Origin: Bacteroidota bacterium
Lineage (GTDB): Bacteria > Bacteroidota > Ignavibacteria > Ignavibacteriales > Ignavibacteriaceae
Length of the DNA stretch: 64,000 bases
Reading direction: 5' to 3'
Assembly (NCBI GenBank): GCA_021815405.1
Contig: JAKAGV010000004.1
Coordinates: 62,001-126,000, forward strand
The notes beneath the pieces were generated by a model, which was given only the letters and a program-made list of their open reading frames with translations, did not search any database and was not told the DNA's origin. The position numbers and the translations under genes were made by a program. Position 1 is the stretch's first letter, and the number at the start of each line of letters is the position of its first letter. Below are positions 41,848 through 51,528 of this stretch, one piece after another.

Positions 41848-44800
41848 TCATTCAGTTATTTTAATTACAACAATAGTCATATCATCAAACTTCAATTGAC
41901 CGCCGGTATATTTCTCCACATCTTTAATAATTTCCATCTTAATTTTTGAAGCAGATAAGCTATTAGTTGGTATAGTCATCAAGAAATTTTCAATCTGCTT
42001 TTCACCATACATTTCATTAAAATTATTTTGAGCTTCCGAAATACCATCAGTCATAAATATTATTACATCATCTTTATTAAGAAAGAGTTTTTTTTCGGTA
42101 TAATCCACGTCCTTCATCATTCCAAGCGGGAATCTCTGCCCATCTGATTTAATGAACATGATTTTATTATCAGATTTTATAATTGGATTTGGAAGACCAG
42201 CATTAGTAAATATTACTTCCTTCGAATCTAAATTTAATATTATAAGGCAGACTGCAGTAAATACCTCTTTGCCTGTTTTTATATAAAGTGGTGTATTTAC
42301 CTTCTTTAAGATTGCATTAATTGATGAAGTTTCATTAGTTTCCATAATCAGCATTCCATTGGTCATTATGGCAGTCATCGCAGCTTTCATTCCTTTGCCG
42401 GAGACATCACCTATAATAACACCAAATTTGGATTTATCATTATTTATTGAAAAGTAATCAAAAAAATCACCACCAACTTCCTGAGCTGGAATGCAAATTC
42501 CTGAAATATCAAATCCTTTAATAACAGGATCTTTATTTGGCATAATTGACATTTGGGCATCATGTGCTGTTTTCAGTTCTACTTTCATCCTAATATTTCT
42601 TAACCGGCTTTTATAAAAAATAAATCCTATTATTATTGCGAAAGCCGAAATAATTATTGTAAACCACCAGGATTGCCAGTAAGGAGGAGTAATAAAAACA
42701 TCTATTGAAGCGCCTTTCTCATTCCAAATACCGTCGCTGTTTGTCCCTTTTACTTTAAATGTATATTTGCCTGGTTTAAGTGTTGTATATCCAGCAAATC
42801 TTTTATCGGAATTAGTATAAATCCAATCTTTATCCAAGCCAACCATCTTGTATGCATATTTATTTTTTTGAGGTGATGAATAATCCAGCGAAGTAAATTC
42901 AAAAGAGAAAAAATAATCCTGATATGAAAGATTGAGTTCCTTAATTTCACTTATTGGTTTGTCAAGCTTGATTTCTTGATTAAATTTCTGAAATGAAGTT
43001 ATTATCACCGGAGGGATAAATGTATTGTCTTTGATGTTTTGGGGATAAAAAGAGTTAAAACCATTTATTCCTCCAAAAAACATTTCTCCGTCATTACTTT
43101 TAAAATAGGCTCCGCCGTTAAATTCAATATCCTGGAGCCCATCGCTTTCAGTAAAATTCTTAAAAATATTTTGTGAAGGATTAAATTTTGATAATCCTTT
43201 ATTTGTACTCAACCATAAATTGCCTTTTTCGTCAGCTAATATTCCGTAGATTGCATCGCTTGGTAACCCATCCTTAGTTGTAAAATGACTGAATATTTCC
43301 TTTTGAGGATTAAATTTATTAAGACCGCCGCCCCACGTGCCGATCCATAAGTTTCCAGAATCATCCTCATAAATCGAAAAAATGTAATTATTATTTATTT
43401 TGCTTTTTGCTTGAGATTCCATTCTGTAAGCGAAAAATTCACCACTTTTTCTATCTAGCTTATTCAATCCGCCGCCTTCAGTACCTATCCAAAAATTTCC
43501 AGCTTTATCCTCAAATATTTCTCGAACAAAGTTATTGCTGAGGCTCTTTGGATTATTAGGATCATTTTTAAAATGCGTAAATGTTCCTGTCTTCTTATCA
43601 AATTTATCCAAACCGTTGCCGTAAGTTCCTATCCAAAGTGTTTCGGATCTATCAATATAGACTTTTCTTATTGCATCAAGAGCAAGGCTAGAGGTATCTT
43701 TGAGATTATTCTTGTACCTAGTAAAATTTCCGGTTCTCTTATCAAATCTATTTAATCCACCGCCATGTGTACCAATCCACAAAAATCCTTCTTTATCTTC
43801 AATAATATTTCTTACAATGTTATTACTCAAACTGTTTAGAGCTTGGGGATTATTTTTAAAATGCTTGTAAAAGTTGTTTTTCCTGTCAAGTCGATCAAGT
43901 CCACCGCCATGAGTACCAATCCATAAGTATCCTTCACTGTCTTTATAAATTGCCCAAACTATTGGATGACTTAGACTATTTCCATCATTTGGTCTTTGCG
44001 TATAATGATAAAATTGTCTTGTTCCTCTTGTTACTTTATTTAAACCGGTTCCATAAGTTCCTATCCACATTATTCCCGAATTATCTTTGAAGAGGGATCT
44101 TATTTCATTATAACTTAAAGAATGACTATTTAATGGATCATTTAAATAGCGATTAAACTTATCGGAAGATTTATCATAAATATTTAAGCCGCCTCCATTT
44201 GTTCCTATCCAAAGGTTACCGTAATTATCTTCACATAATGAATAAATCTGATTATTACTGATGGTGGAAAAATCGTTGGGATCATTTTTATAGTTTCGAA
44301 ATTTACCAGAATTATCATTAGTCAAAAGTCGATTTAATCCTTCGTCTGTACCAATCCAAATATGTCCATAACTATCTTGAAGAATTGTTCTAACATTGTT
44401 ATTAGAAAGACTTTGCTTATCCTTACTATTATGCTTAAAGCCAATGAATTCTGGCGAGGGATTATTGATTTTCTCTCCTGCAATTTTATTTAGTCCGTTA
44501 TCCGTTCCGATCCAAATATTTCCACTCTTATCTTGATAAATAGAAAAAATAATATTGCCGCATAATGTATTTTGTTTGTTCGGGATGTGAAAGAAATGTT
44601 TGAAAGAATATTTATTACCGGTGGAATCTATAATAAGTTTGTTTAATCCGTAATCAGTCCCAATCCAAATATTTCCCGAATTATCTTCTATTATTGCATT
44701 GATATTATCGTGACTGATAGAGTTTTGATTGCGGGGATCATTAATAAAACGAGTAAAGTTATTTTTTGTCTGGTCATATCTATTTAATCCGGCATTAAAG

Positions 44801-45159
44801 GTTCCAATCCAGATTATTCCTTTATGATCAACGCACAAAGCAGTAATATCATTATAACTTAGACTATTATTGTTTTCAGGATTATGACGTAAAATTTTGA
44901 ATTTGTAACCATCGTATCGGTTTAATCCATCCTCTGTGCCAAAGTACATAAAACCATATTTATCCTGACATATTGCTTTAACAATACTTTGAGAGAGCCC
45001 TTGTTCAAGAAAAATTTGTTCAAAGTTTATATCACTGCTTTGAGAAAATAAATTTCCGTGGGAAAGAATGAGGATTAAAAATATTCTTAGTAAATAATGG
45101 AGTTGGACAGATTTATTTCCGAAAGTTGGGGAAGCTTTGTTGGAGTTCTCAAATTCCAT
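41848..45159 (-). CDS. Two-propeller ligand sensor with SpoIIE/PP2C phosphatase output
   Basis: This protein of 1,103 residues has a signal or anchor segment at ~24-40, then 14 recognisable two-component-regulator propeller blades with the core WIGT.GGLN.. pattern. Examples are MYFGTEDGLNRYDG, LWIGTHGGGLDRLD and FWIGTEGGGLNKLD, enough for two seven-blade propellers. A Y_Y_Y-type beta domain (KYAYKMVGLDKDW) and a single membrane helix (~825-846, WWFTIIISAFAIIIGF) follow. The cytosolic end is a SpoIIE phosphatase: AQEVGGDFFDYF, GVIIGDVSGKG and IIFMTDGISEAQN provide the metal aspartates. No histidine kinase is present. By analogy with hybrid glycan sensors it would detect an extracellular ligand and dephosphorylate an anti-sigma-antagonist-like partner; that partner is not in the window. 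Confidence 0.88.
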   Translation of the reverse strand: MEFENSNKASPTFGNKSVQLHYLLRIFLILILSHGNLFSQSSDINFEQIFLEQGLSQSIVKAICQDKYGFMYFGTEDGLNRYDGYKFKILRHNPENNNSLSYNDITALCVDHKGIIWIGTFNAGLNRYDQTKNNFTRFINDPRNQNSISHDNINAIIEDNSGNIWIGTDYGLNKLIIDSTGNKYSFKHFFHIPNKQNTLCGNIIFSIYQDKSGNIWIGTDNGLNKIAGEKINNPSPEFIGFKHNSKDKQSLSNNNVRTILQDSYGHIWIGTDEGLNRLLTNDNSGKFRNYKNDPNDFSTISNNQIYSLCEDNYGNLWIGTNGGGLNIYDKSSDKFNRYLNDPLNSHSLSYNEIRSLFKDNSGIMWIGTYGTGLNKVTRGTRQFYHYTQRPNDGNSLSHPIVWAIYKDSEGYLWIGTHGGGLDRLDRKNNFYKHFKNNPQALNSLSNNIVRNIIEDKEGFLWIGTHGGGLNRFDKRTGNFTRYKNNLKDTSSLALDAIRKVYIDRSETLWIGTYGNGLDKFDKKTGTFTHFKNDPNNPKSLSNNFVREIFEDKAGNFWIGTEGGGLNKLDRKSGEFFAYRMESQAKSKINNNYIFSIYEDDSGNLWIGTWGGGLNKFNPQKEIFSHFTTKDGLPSDAIYGILADEKGNLWLSTNKGLSKFNPSQNIFKNFTESDGLQDIEFNGGAYFKSNDGEMFFGGINGFNSFYPQNIKDNTFIPPVIITSFQKFNQEIKLDKPISEIKELNLSYQDYFFSFEFTSLDYSSPQKNKYAYKMVGLDKDWIYTNSDKRFAGYTTLKPGKYTFKVKGTNSDGIWNEKGASIDVFITPPYWQSWWFTIIISAFAIIIGFIFYKSRLRNIRMKVELKTAHDAQMSIMPNKDPVIKGFDISGICIPAQEVGGDFFDYFSINNDKSKFGVIIGDVSGKGMKAAMTAIMTNGMLIMETNETSSINAILKKVNTPLYIKTGKEVFTAVCLIILNLDSKEVIFTNAGLPNPIIKSDNKIMFIKSDGQRFPLGMMKDVDYTEKKLFLNKDDVIIFMTDGISEAQNNFNEMYGEKQIENFLMTIPTNSLSASKIKMEIIKDVEKYTGGQLKFDDMTIVVIKITE

Positions 45160-45519
45160 ATAGATACCACCAATTTAGTTTATATTTATTGAACTATTTA
45201 TAGGAGTAAGAAAATAATACGGAATTCTATGAATTGATGTAAGTTAAAAATTAAATTCTCAAAACTCAACAAGAAACATTCTCCTTACAATTCATTTTAT
45301 AAATCAGATTATTATCAAAAAAATCTCTCGACTGATCAAAGATATTCATAGTTGAATATATTTAATAAAATCATATTTAACTATTTGGGATGGGCTTGCT
45401 CGTTCTCTTCAATTTCTCCAAATGCGTGATATAGATTCTTGAGAGTAAACAATTTAATTATTTATATTCGAGCTTAAAATAAATATCCCTATTATTCTAA
45501 AATAGTTAAGCGAGCCATT
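45160..45519. other. Divergent promoter region
   Basis: This 360-bp AT-rich gap lies between the SpoIIE sensor (minus) and the VPS10-like gene (plus). No frame, hairpin with a T-run or repeat copy was found, and no box could be assigned with confidence. It must contain the promoters of both large genes, which would allow shared control of a sensor and a secreted propeller protein. Confidence 0.45.
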
Positions 45520-48500
45520 ATGGATTTCCAAAGGTTACGAAACTTACTGCCAGCATATTACTTAATTGTAATTTTAATGCTTTTCGCAGGGATCAAAATT
45601 CCAGCTCAGTCTTTTAACACTAGTCGAAACAACTCATTATTCATCTCCGACAGCAGCTTAAATGCTATGCGCTGGCGGCTTGTTGGACCTTTTAGAGGCG
45701 GGCGAGCTCTTGCAGCTGCAGGAATACCTGGCAATCCTACTACATTCTATTTCGGTGCTGTGGATGGCGGGATTTGGAAGACTACAAACGCCGGTTTAAC
45801 ATGGAATCCAATTTCAGATGGGCAAATGAACCCATCAATTGGTGCTTTAGCAATTTCTCAATCTAATTCAAATATTATTTATGTAGGAACAGGCGAAGCT
45901 GATATGAGATCAGATATTACCTATGGCAATGGTGTTTATAAATCCACGGATGGAGGAGTAAACTGGAAACATATTGGACTTAATAATTCGCGTCATATTG
46001 GTAAGATATTGATTGATCCAGAAAATCCTGATATTGTCTTGGTCGCAGCATTAGGTTCAGCATATGGACCAAATTATGAAAGAGGAGTATTTAAAACTAC
46101 CAATGGCGGAAAATCTTGGAAGCAAGTATTAATAAAAAACGATTCTACCGGCGCAATAGATTTGGCATGGGATACAAAAGATACGAAGGTTGTTTATGCA
46201 TCTCTTTGGCAAGCACAACGTACACCGTGGAGCCAATATCCTCCGGAAGAAGGACCGGGTAGTGGTCTTTATAAATCAACAGATGAAGGTAATACCTGGT
46301 CGGAAGTAAGTCATAAAGGTTTACCTGCTGATTCATTCGGAAGAATTGGAGTATCAGTAGTCGAAGGATCATACGGAAGTAAAGTTTACGCACTTATTCA
46401 AGCATTGCATAAAGGATCCGGTTTATATTATTCTAATAATGGAGGTAATAGCTGGCAGTTAATGAGTAATAACCCACAAATTATTACTCGTATGTGGTAT
46501 TTTGGAAGAATCTTTGTCGATCCTAAAAATCCTAAAATAATTTATGCACCAAATCGTTCCGTGTTCAAATCAACGGATGGTGGTAAAACATTTTTTGCAA
46601 TCAAAGGACAGCCAGGGGGCGATGATTACCATTATTTATGGATTGATCCCGATAACGATAACCATCTAATTGTTGCAAGCGATCAGGGGACTGTAATTAG
46701 TTTAGATGATGGCAAAACCTGGAGCAGTTGGTATAATCAACCGACTGCACAATTCTATCATGTTTCTACGGATAACCAGTTTCCTTATAGAATTTACGGT
46801 GCACAGCAGGATGCAGGTACTGTTTCAATTGCAAGCAGAAGCGATTACGGCATTATTACTTTTAGAGATTGGTACCCGGTAAATGCAGGCGAAAGCGGTT
46901 ATATTGCCCCTGATCCTAATAATCCAAATATAGTTTACGGTGGAGATACGTATGGTGGTTTATTTAGATATACAAGAATAACCGGACAAACTCAAAATAT
47001 TTCTCCTTGGCTTCTCTCGTCTTTCGGTGAACCGATTTCAAAACGAAAATATAGATTTACTTGGACTTCACCGATAGGATTTGACTATAGTAATCCGCCT
47101 TCTTTATACTTTGGTGCTCAAGTTTTATTGAAGACAACTGACGGGGGATTAAATTGGACAACCGTTAGCCCTGATTTAACCGGCGCAGAAAAGTCAGAGA
47201 GTAATTCAAACAGTCCATTGACCATAGAAAATGCAGCGGCTAAAGGAATGGGGGTAATTTATTCTTTTGCATTTTCGAAAGTTCATCCGGGTATAATTTG
47301 GGTAGGAACTGACGATGGTTTTATTCAGCTATCAAAAGATAACGGCAAAAATTGGAAGAACGTTACTCCCAAAGGATTAAAACCATGGAGCAAAATCAGT
47401 ATAATAGAAGCATCTCCGTTCAATGCAAGTACAGCTTACGCTGCTGTTATACGGCACAGGCTGGATGATCATTCACCTTATATTTATAAGACAAATGATT
47501 ATGGGGAACATTGGAAACGAATTGATAATGGGATTCCAAATGGTTCATTCGTTAGAGTAGTACGTGAAGATCCTTTTTCCAAGGGATTACTTTATGCCGG
47601 AACTGAAACCGGAGTTTATGTTTCATTTAATGATGGAGAACATTGGCAGCCGCTTCAACTTAATCTGCCAACCGTATCGATTAGAGATCTTGACGTACAC
47701 AAGAATGATCTTGTTGCCGCAACGCATGGAAGATCTTTTTGGGTACTTGACGATTTAACTCCACTTCGACAAATCAATGATAAAAATCTTGGTGCAAATG
47801 TATTCTTATTCAAACCTGAAGATGCTGTCCGTATTAGAAGAACAGAAAATCACGATACGCCATTGCCGCCAGAAACACCTCATGGAGACAATCCTCCTTC
47901 GGGTGCAATCATAGATTACTACATTCAAAATGAAATTGAGAGCCCTATCGTTCTGAAAATTTTTGATGACAAAGGAAATCTCATTAGAAAATATTCCAGC
48001 TTAGAGAAATATCATTCTCCCGAAGAGCAGCCATATTTTGATACTACCTGGCTGCCGATTTTCAGACCGTTAACTAAGCATAAAGGGTTGAATAGGTTTG
48101 TTTGGCATCTTCATTATCCGCAGGTTCCTTCTACATCATACGGTTATGGACAAGCTGTTACCGGTAAAGGAACAGTTAAGGAACCGCTAGGTCCATTTGT
48201 TTTGCCAGGGAATTATCGTGTTGAATTAATTGCTGATGGCAAAACATATTCGCAGCCTTTGAAAGTAGTAATGGATCCAAGGGTGAAAGTTCCGGCAAAA
48301 CAATTGTCAGATCAGTTGGACCTGGCTCTAAAAATATGGAATGCTGCCTCGGAACAATTTCAACTGCATAAAACACTTGACTCCTTAAAACAGGAATTAC
48401 TGAAGTTAAAGCAAAATGAGTCGAACGAAAAAGTAACATCTTTATTGGTTGATTTTTATGAAAAAATTGAGAAGTTGAATAAAACATTAAGCAGTATTGG

Positions 48501-48723
48501 AATTGCCGGACTCGAATCATCGGTTATGAGTGCAGATAGGGCGCCAACTCAGCCGATGAAACAGGCTTATAATATTTTGGATAAAAAACTATTGCAAGCG
48601 GAACAGAACTGGAAAAGCATAAAAGATAATGATCTGAAGAAAGTAAATTCTATTTTGATTGCAAATGGCAAAAAGAATTTGGAAATTCCTATTGAAAAAG
48701 CTAAACATTTTCAGCTTCCATAA
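45520..48723 (+). CDS. Secreted sortilin/VPS10-like multi-bladed propeller protein
   Basis: This protein of 1,067 residues has an N-terminal hydrophobic export segment (LIVILMLFAGIKIPAQ). Residues ~50-750 contain repeated BNR/sortilin blades with S/T-x-D-x-G-x-T/S-W (Asp-box) motifs: KTTNAGLTWNPISDG, KSTDGGVNWKHIG, KTTNGGKSW, KSTDGGKTF, LSKDNGKNWKNV, NDYGEHWKRI. The conserved opening is WRLVGPFRGGRALAAAGIPG. The C-terminal ~300 residues are a beta domain and a helical tail. The family is often labelled glycosyl hydrolase, but no catalytic acid pair is evident. Peptide or glycan binding outside the cell is more likely. It is divergent from the propeller sensor, so it may be a regulated target. 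Confidence 0.85.
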   Translation: MDFQRLRNLLPAYYLIVILMLFAGIKIPAQSFNTSRNNSLFISDSSLNAMRWRLVGPFRGGRALAAAGIPGNPTTFYFGAVDGGIWKTTNAGLTWNPISDGQMNPSIGALAISQSNSNIIYVGTGEADMRSDITYGNGVYKSTDGGVNWKHIGLNNSRHIGKILIDPENPDIVLVAALGSAYGPNYERGVFKTTNGGKSWKQVLIKNDSTGAIDLAWDTKDTKVVYASLWQAQRTPWSQYPPEEGPGSGLYKSTDEGNTWSEVSHKGLPADSFGRIGVSVVEGSYGSKVYALIQALHKGSGLYYSNNGGNSWQLMSNNPQIITRMWYFGRIFVDPKNPKIIYAPNRSVFKSTDGGKTFFAIKGQPGGDDYHYLWIDPDNDNHLIVASDQGTVISLDDGKTWSSWYNQPTAQFYHVSTDNQFPYRIYGAQQDAGTVSIASRSDYGIITFRDWYPVNAGESGYIAPDPNNPNIVYGGDTYGGLFRYTRITGQTQNISPWLLSSFGEPISKRKYRFTWTSPIGFDYSNPPSLYFGAQVLLKTTDGGLNWTTVSPDLTGAEKSESNSNSPLTIENAAAKGMGVIYSFAFSKVHPGIIWVGTDDGFIQLSKDNGKNWKNVTPKGLKPWSKISIIEASPFNASTAYAAVIRHRLDDHSPYIYKTNDYGEHWKRIDNGIPNGSFVRVVREDPFSKGLLYAGTETGVYVSFNDGEHWQPLQLNLPTVSIRDLDVHKNDLVAATHGRSFWVLDDLTPLRQINDKNLGANVFLFKPEDAVRIRRTENHDTPLPPETPHGDNPPSGAIIDYYIQNEIESPIVLKIFDDKGNLIRKYSSLEKYHSPEEQPYFDTTWLPIFRPLTKHKGLNRFVWHLHYPQVPSTSYGYGQAVTGKGTVKEPLGPFVLPGNYRVELIADGKTYSQPLKVVMDPRVKVPAKQLSDQLDLALKIWNAASEQFQLHKTLDSLKQELLKLKQNESNEKVTSLLVDFYEKIEKLNKTLSSIGIAGLESSVMSADRAPTQPMKQAYNILDKKLLQAEQNWKSIKDNDLKKVNSILIANGKKNLEIPIEKAKHFQLP

Positions 48724-48779
48724 AAGTACGGCTTCAAGCTATGAAATTATTTTTAAAGCTATTCTTACAAATATTATTT

Positions 48780-48907
48780 TAACTTACGTTACGCACAATG
48801 AAGGATCTAATTTACTTTGTCATTCCGAACTTGATTCGGAATCTCATTTTTCAGCATTTTTGGGATGCTGAATCAAGTTCAGCATGACATGTGCGTAACG
48901 TGAGTTA
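48780..48907. repeat. MITE-like nested palindrome, copy R5 (subfamily A)
   Basis: The ends are TAACTTACGTTACGCACA and TGTGCGTAACGTGAGTTA. The inner hairpins ATTCCGAACTTGATTCGGAAT and ATGCTGAATCAAGTTCAGCAT are perfect. Along its length it differs from R7 at only a few positions. It lies between the VPS10-like gene and sthA. Confidence 0.9.
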
Positions 48908-49000
48908 TTTTAACTTTAGTGTTTAGTGAGGTGGTTAAGATTAATTATCCGAAGTTTTGTTTAAATTAGAATATTCAATAACAAGTTAATGTAGTTTATT

Positions 49001-50386
49001 TTGAAAAATCATTATGATGTAATTGTAATCGGAAGCGGACCTGGCGGTGAAGGTGCAGCGATGAAATGCACCAAAGAAGGCAAACATGTTGCGATGTGCG
49101 ACTTTTTTTCTATGGTGGGAGGGAGTTGTACTCATCGAAGTACAATACCAAGTAAAGCCTTACGCCATGCAAGCCAGATCTTATATGAAAGCAACCGTCT
49201 TGAGGAATCTAATTTCCAATCGCTGCTTAAAAAAGCCGAAGTTGTTATTCAAGAACAGTTTAATCTGAGAAAAAGTTTTTATGAAAAAAATCAGGTAGAT
49301 ATAATAGACGGCAATGCAAAATTTATTGATGCTCATACGATCCAGGTTAAACTTTCCAACAATGCCGAAGAAACTTATTCAGCGGACTATTTTGTTATTG
49401 CTACAGGTTCACGTCCTTACCATCCTGATGATGTAGATTTTAATCACCCTAGAATTTTAGACAGCGATACAATTCTTAATCTTAAAGATAATCCCCGCAC
49501 AATAACAATTTACGGTGCAGGAGTTATCGGATGCGAATATGCTTCGATTTTTAGAGGGCTTAAGATTAAAGTGAATCTCATAAATACCCGCGATAAACTT
49601 CTTGCTTTTCTTGATGACGAAATTATTGATGCGGTGGGATACCATCTGCGAGAAAATGGTGTTTTGCTTAGACATAGTGAAGAGTATAAAAAAGTAACTG
49701 CTGATGATACAGGGGTAACTGTATCTTTAAAATCAAACAAGGAAATCAGAACAGATTATCTACTTTGGTGCCAAGGTCGTACTGGAAACTCTGATGATAT
49801 GGGATTAGAAAATCTCGGTATAAAAACTAATGCGCAAGGTTCAATTGTAGTCAATGAAAATAATCAGACTGCACAGCCGCATATATATGCTGCCGGAGAT
49901 ATAATAGGATTTCCAAATCTTGCTAGCGCTTCTTACGATCAAGGTCGATTTGCTGCCACTCATATTGTATTCGGAAAATGCGATCACCAGTTAGTAGAAT
50001 TTATTCCCACAGGAATTTATACTATTCCTGAAATTAGTTCTGTTGGTTATACGGAAGAGCAGCTTACCAAACAAAAAATACCTTACGAAGTTGGTCACTC
50101 ATTTTTCAAACATCTTGCGCGTGCACAAATAACCGGAAGGACTACTGGCATGTTGAAAATTCTCTTCCATAGAGAAACGCTTAAGGTACTCGGTGTACAT
50201 TGTTTCGGGCATGGCGCTGCGGAAATTATACATATTGGTCAAGCTATTATGTCGCAGAAGGGTGAAGGGAATTCACTAATGTACTTTATAAATACAACAT
50301 TTAATTACCCTACAATGGCAGAAGCATACAGAGTTGCAGCATTAAATGGAATTAACAGGGTTAACCAACTAAAGAAAGAAACTTAA
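49001..50386 (+). CDS. sthA: Soluble pyridine nucleotide transhydrogenase
   Basis: This protein of 461 residues starts at a TTG (49001); the conserved N-terminus [17 protein letters not shown] begins immediately, so the start is well fixed. SthA hallmarks are the FAD loop GSGPGGEG, the redox segment [17 protein letters not shown] with a single cysteine (C43) instead of a CxxxxC disulfide, and [15 protein letters not shown] for NAD(P). The C-terminal [14 protein letters not shown] interface also fits. SthA moves hydride from NADPH to NAD+ to balance the two pools. No ribosome binding site was found before the TTG. It stands alone behind repeat R5. Confidence 0.93.
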   Translation: MKNHYDVIVIGSGPGGEGAAMKCTKEGKHVAMCDFFSMVGGSCTHRSTIPSKALRHASQILYESNRLEESNFQSLLKKAEVVIQEQFNLRKSFYEKNQVDIIDGNAKFIDAHTIQVKLSNNAEETYSADYFVIATGSRPYHPDDVDFNHPRILDSDTILNLKDNPRTITIYGAGVIGCEYASIFRGLKIKVNLINTRDKLLAFLDDEIIDAVGYHLRENGVLLRHSEEYKKVTADDTGVTVSLKSNKEIRTDYLLWCQGRTGNSDDMGLENLGIKTNAQGSIVVNENNQTAQPHIYAAGDIIGFPNLASASYDQGRFAATHIVFGKCDHQLVEFIPTGIYTIPEISSVGYTEEQLTKQKIPYEVGHSFFKHLARAQITGRTTGMLKILFHRETLKVLGVHCFGHGAAEIIHIGQAIMSQKGEGNSLMYFINTTFNYPTMAEAYRVAALNGINRVNQLKKET

Positions 50387-50523
50387 GAGAATTGTTCCCA
50401 ATTTGATATAACAAGTCTCATTTCGTTCAATTATATATTAAAACATAGAAGTTTTTTTCAAGGAAATAAACCTTTCTAATGGTATAATATTTGTAAATTT
50501 TCATTCATATAGGCGGAAAAATT

Positions 50524-51234
50524 ATGAAATGTTTAACAATTGAATCTTTCATTGCGAAAGAGACTGACATCGAATTAAGCCAGTACAAAATTCTTTCGGG
50601 ATTGAAAGAATATCGTACTGTATTTAATAAAAACCAGTTATATCCGGCTCTTTCGGAATTAGTCTATCTTTCCTCGCAATTAGAAGAAATTCTAGAACGG
50701 AAGGGAAGTCTGGGATTACCCTTGCCAAAAGGCATTAAGAATTCGCATAAGGAAAAGAACGTCTTTATTGAAGTAATAGATCAAGCAAAGGATCATAAGG
50801 AATACTTTTTTGATTTGATTGAATGGGCGATTCCGGTTATCAAAGGTTTAATTGATGAAGCTTATTTATTATACCATTTTGTTGATGAAAATATGACGAT
50901 TGAAGAAGTTGGGATTAAACCAATCTTCAAAAACGAGGGATACATAATAGTTCCGGATGTTAAGCATTCCATACTCCAGATTCACCGTTTTGAATGTTCT
51001 ACATATTCTTCCGGTGAAACTCCATTCCATTCATTAAAGACAAGGTTTGTACAAAATGCGCCGCCGCTAAATTTTTCAAGTGAATCTGAATTCATTAAAC
51101 TCGATCTAGTAAAAAAGTACCGAGATAAACCGAACATTGCGGCATATCTGTGCAATACTGATTTGGACTTTCCATTTAATGAAACAATTTTTCCGGTAGC
51201 AAAAAGAAAGCTGCTGGATTATATTACGGACTAA
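50524..51234 (+). CDS. Conserved-looking hypothetical protein
   Basis: This protein of 236 residues is mostly soluble and helical in its first half (SELVYLSSQLEEILERKG), with a beta-rich second half (EGYIIVPDVKHSILQIHRF, FPFNETIFPVAKRKLLDYI). It has no signal peptide, membrane span or motif that could be tied to a family. An AGGCGG ribosome binding site lies 8 bp before the ATG, and TATAATATTTG about 40 bp further upstream could be a promoter -10 region. The stop codon TAA lies inside the left end of repeat R6, so the insertion defines the present C-terminus. Confidence 0.65.
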   Translation: MKCLTIESFIAKETDIELSQYKILSGLKEYRTVFNKNQLYPALSELVYLSSQLEEILERKGSLGLPLPKGIKNSHKEKNVFIEVIDQAKDHKEYFFDLIEWAIPVIKGLIDEAYLLYHFVDENMTIEEVGIKPIFKNEGYIIVPDVKHSILQIHRFECSTYSSGETPFHSLKTRFVQNAPPLNFSSESEFIKLDLVKKYRDKPNIAAYLCNTDLDFPFNETIFPVAKRKLLDYITD

Positions 51235-51375
51235 AGTTACTCAAACTTAAATTTTGATGTGTCATACCTGCAAAGTTGGTATCCAGTATTCGAAAATATG
51301 CAAAAAATGGATTCTCATTTTCGCAAGAATTACAATATCAGGCATAATATGGTCTTTCTGTGTAACTTCAGTTAC
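51230..51375. repeat. MITE-like nested palindrome, copy R6 (divergent, subfamily B ends)
   Basis: The ends ACTAAAGTTAC and GTAACTTCAGT match subfamily B, but the interior differs. One hairpin is ATACC-tgcaaagtt-GGTAT, and the other segment is GGATTCTCATTTTCGCAAGAA. These resemble the TCATTCCTGCGAAAGCAGGAAT type of dispersed repeat. The element abuts R7 directly and its left end contains the stop codon of the upstream gene. Confidence 0.7.
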
Positions 51376-51503
51376 TAACTTACGTTACGTACAATTAAGG
51401 ATCTAATTTACTTTGTCATTCCGAACTTGATTCGGAATCTCATTTTTCAGCATTTTTGGGATGCTGAATCAAGTTCAGCATGACATGTGCGTAACGTGAG
51501 TTA
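51376..51503. repeat. MITE-like nested palindrome, copy R7 (subfamily A)
   Basis: The ends are TAACTTACGTTACG and CGTAACGTGAGTTA, with the same two perfect inner hairpins as R2 and R5. It directly follows R6 with no spacer, so one element inserted beside or into the end of the other. The 21-bp repeat array begins 26 bp further on. Confidence 0.9.
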
Positions 51504-51528
51504 CTAATTAAATTGCATAACCCAAATA

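Noticed and set aside
45520-48723. Active glycoside hydrolase (sialidase-like)
   Set aside because: Asp-box propeller blades are present, but no catalytic Arg triad or acid pair could be identified.
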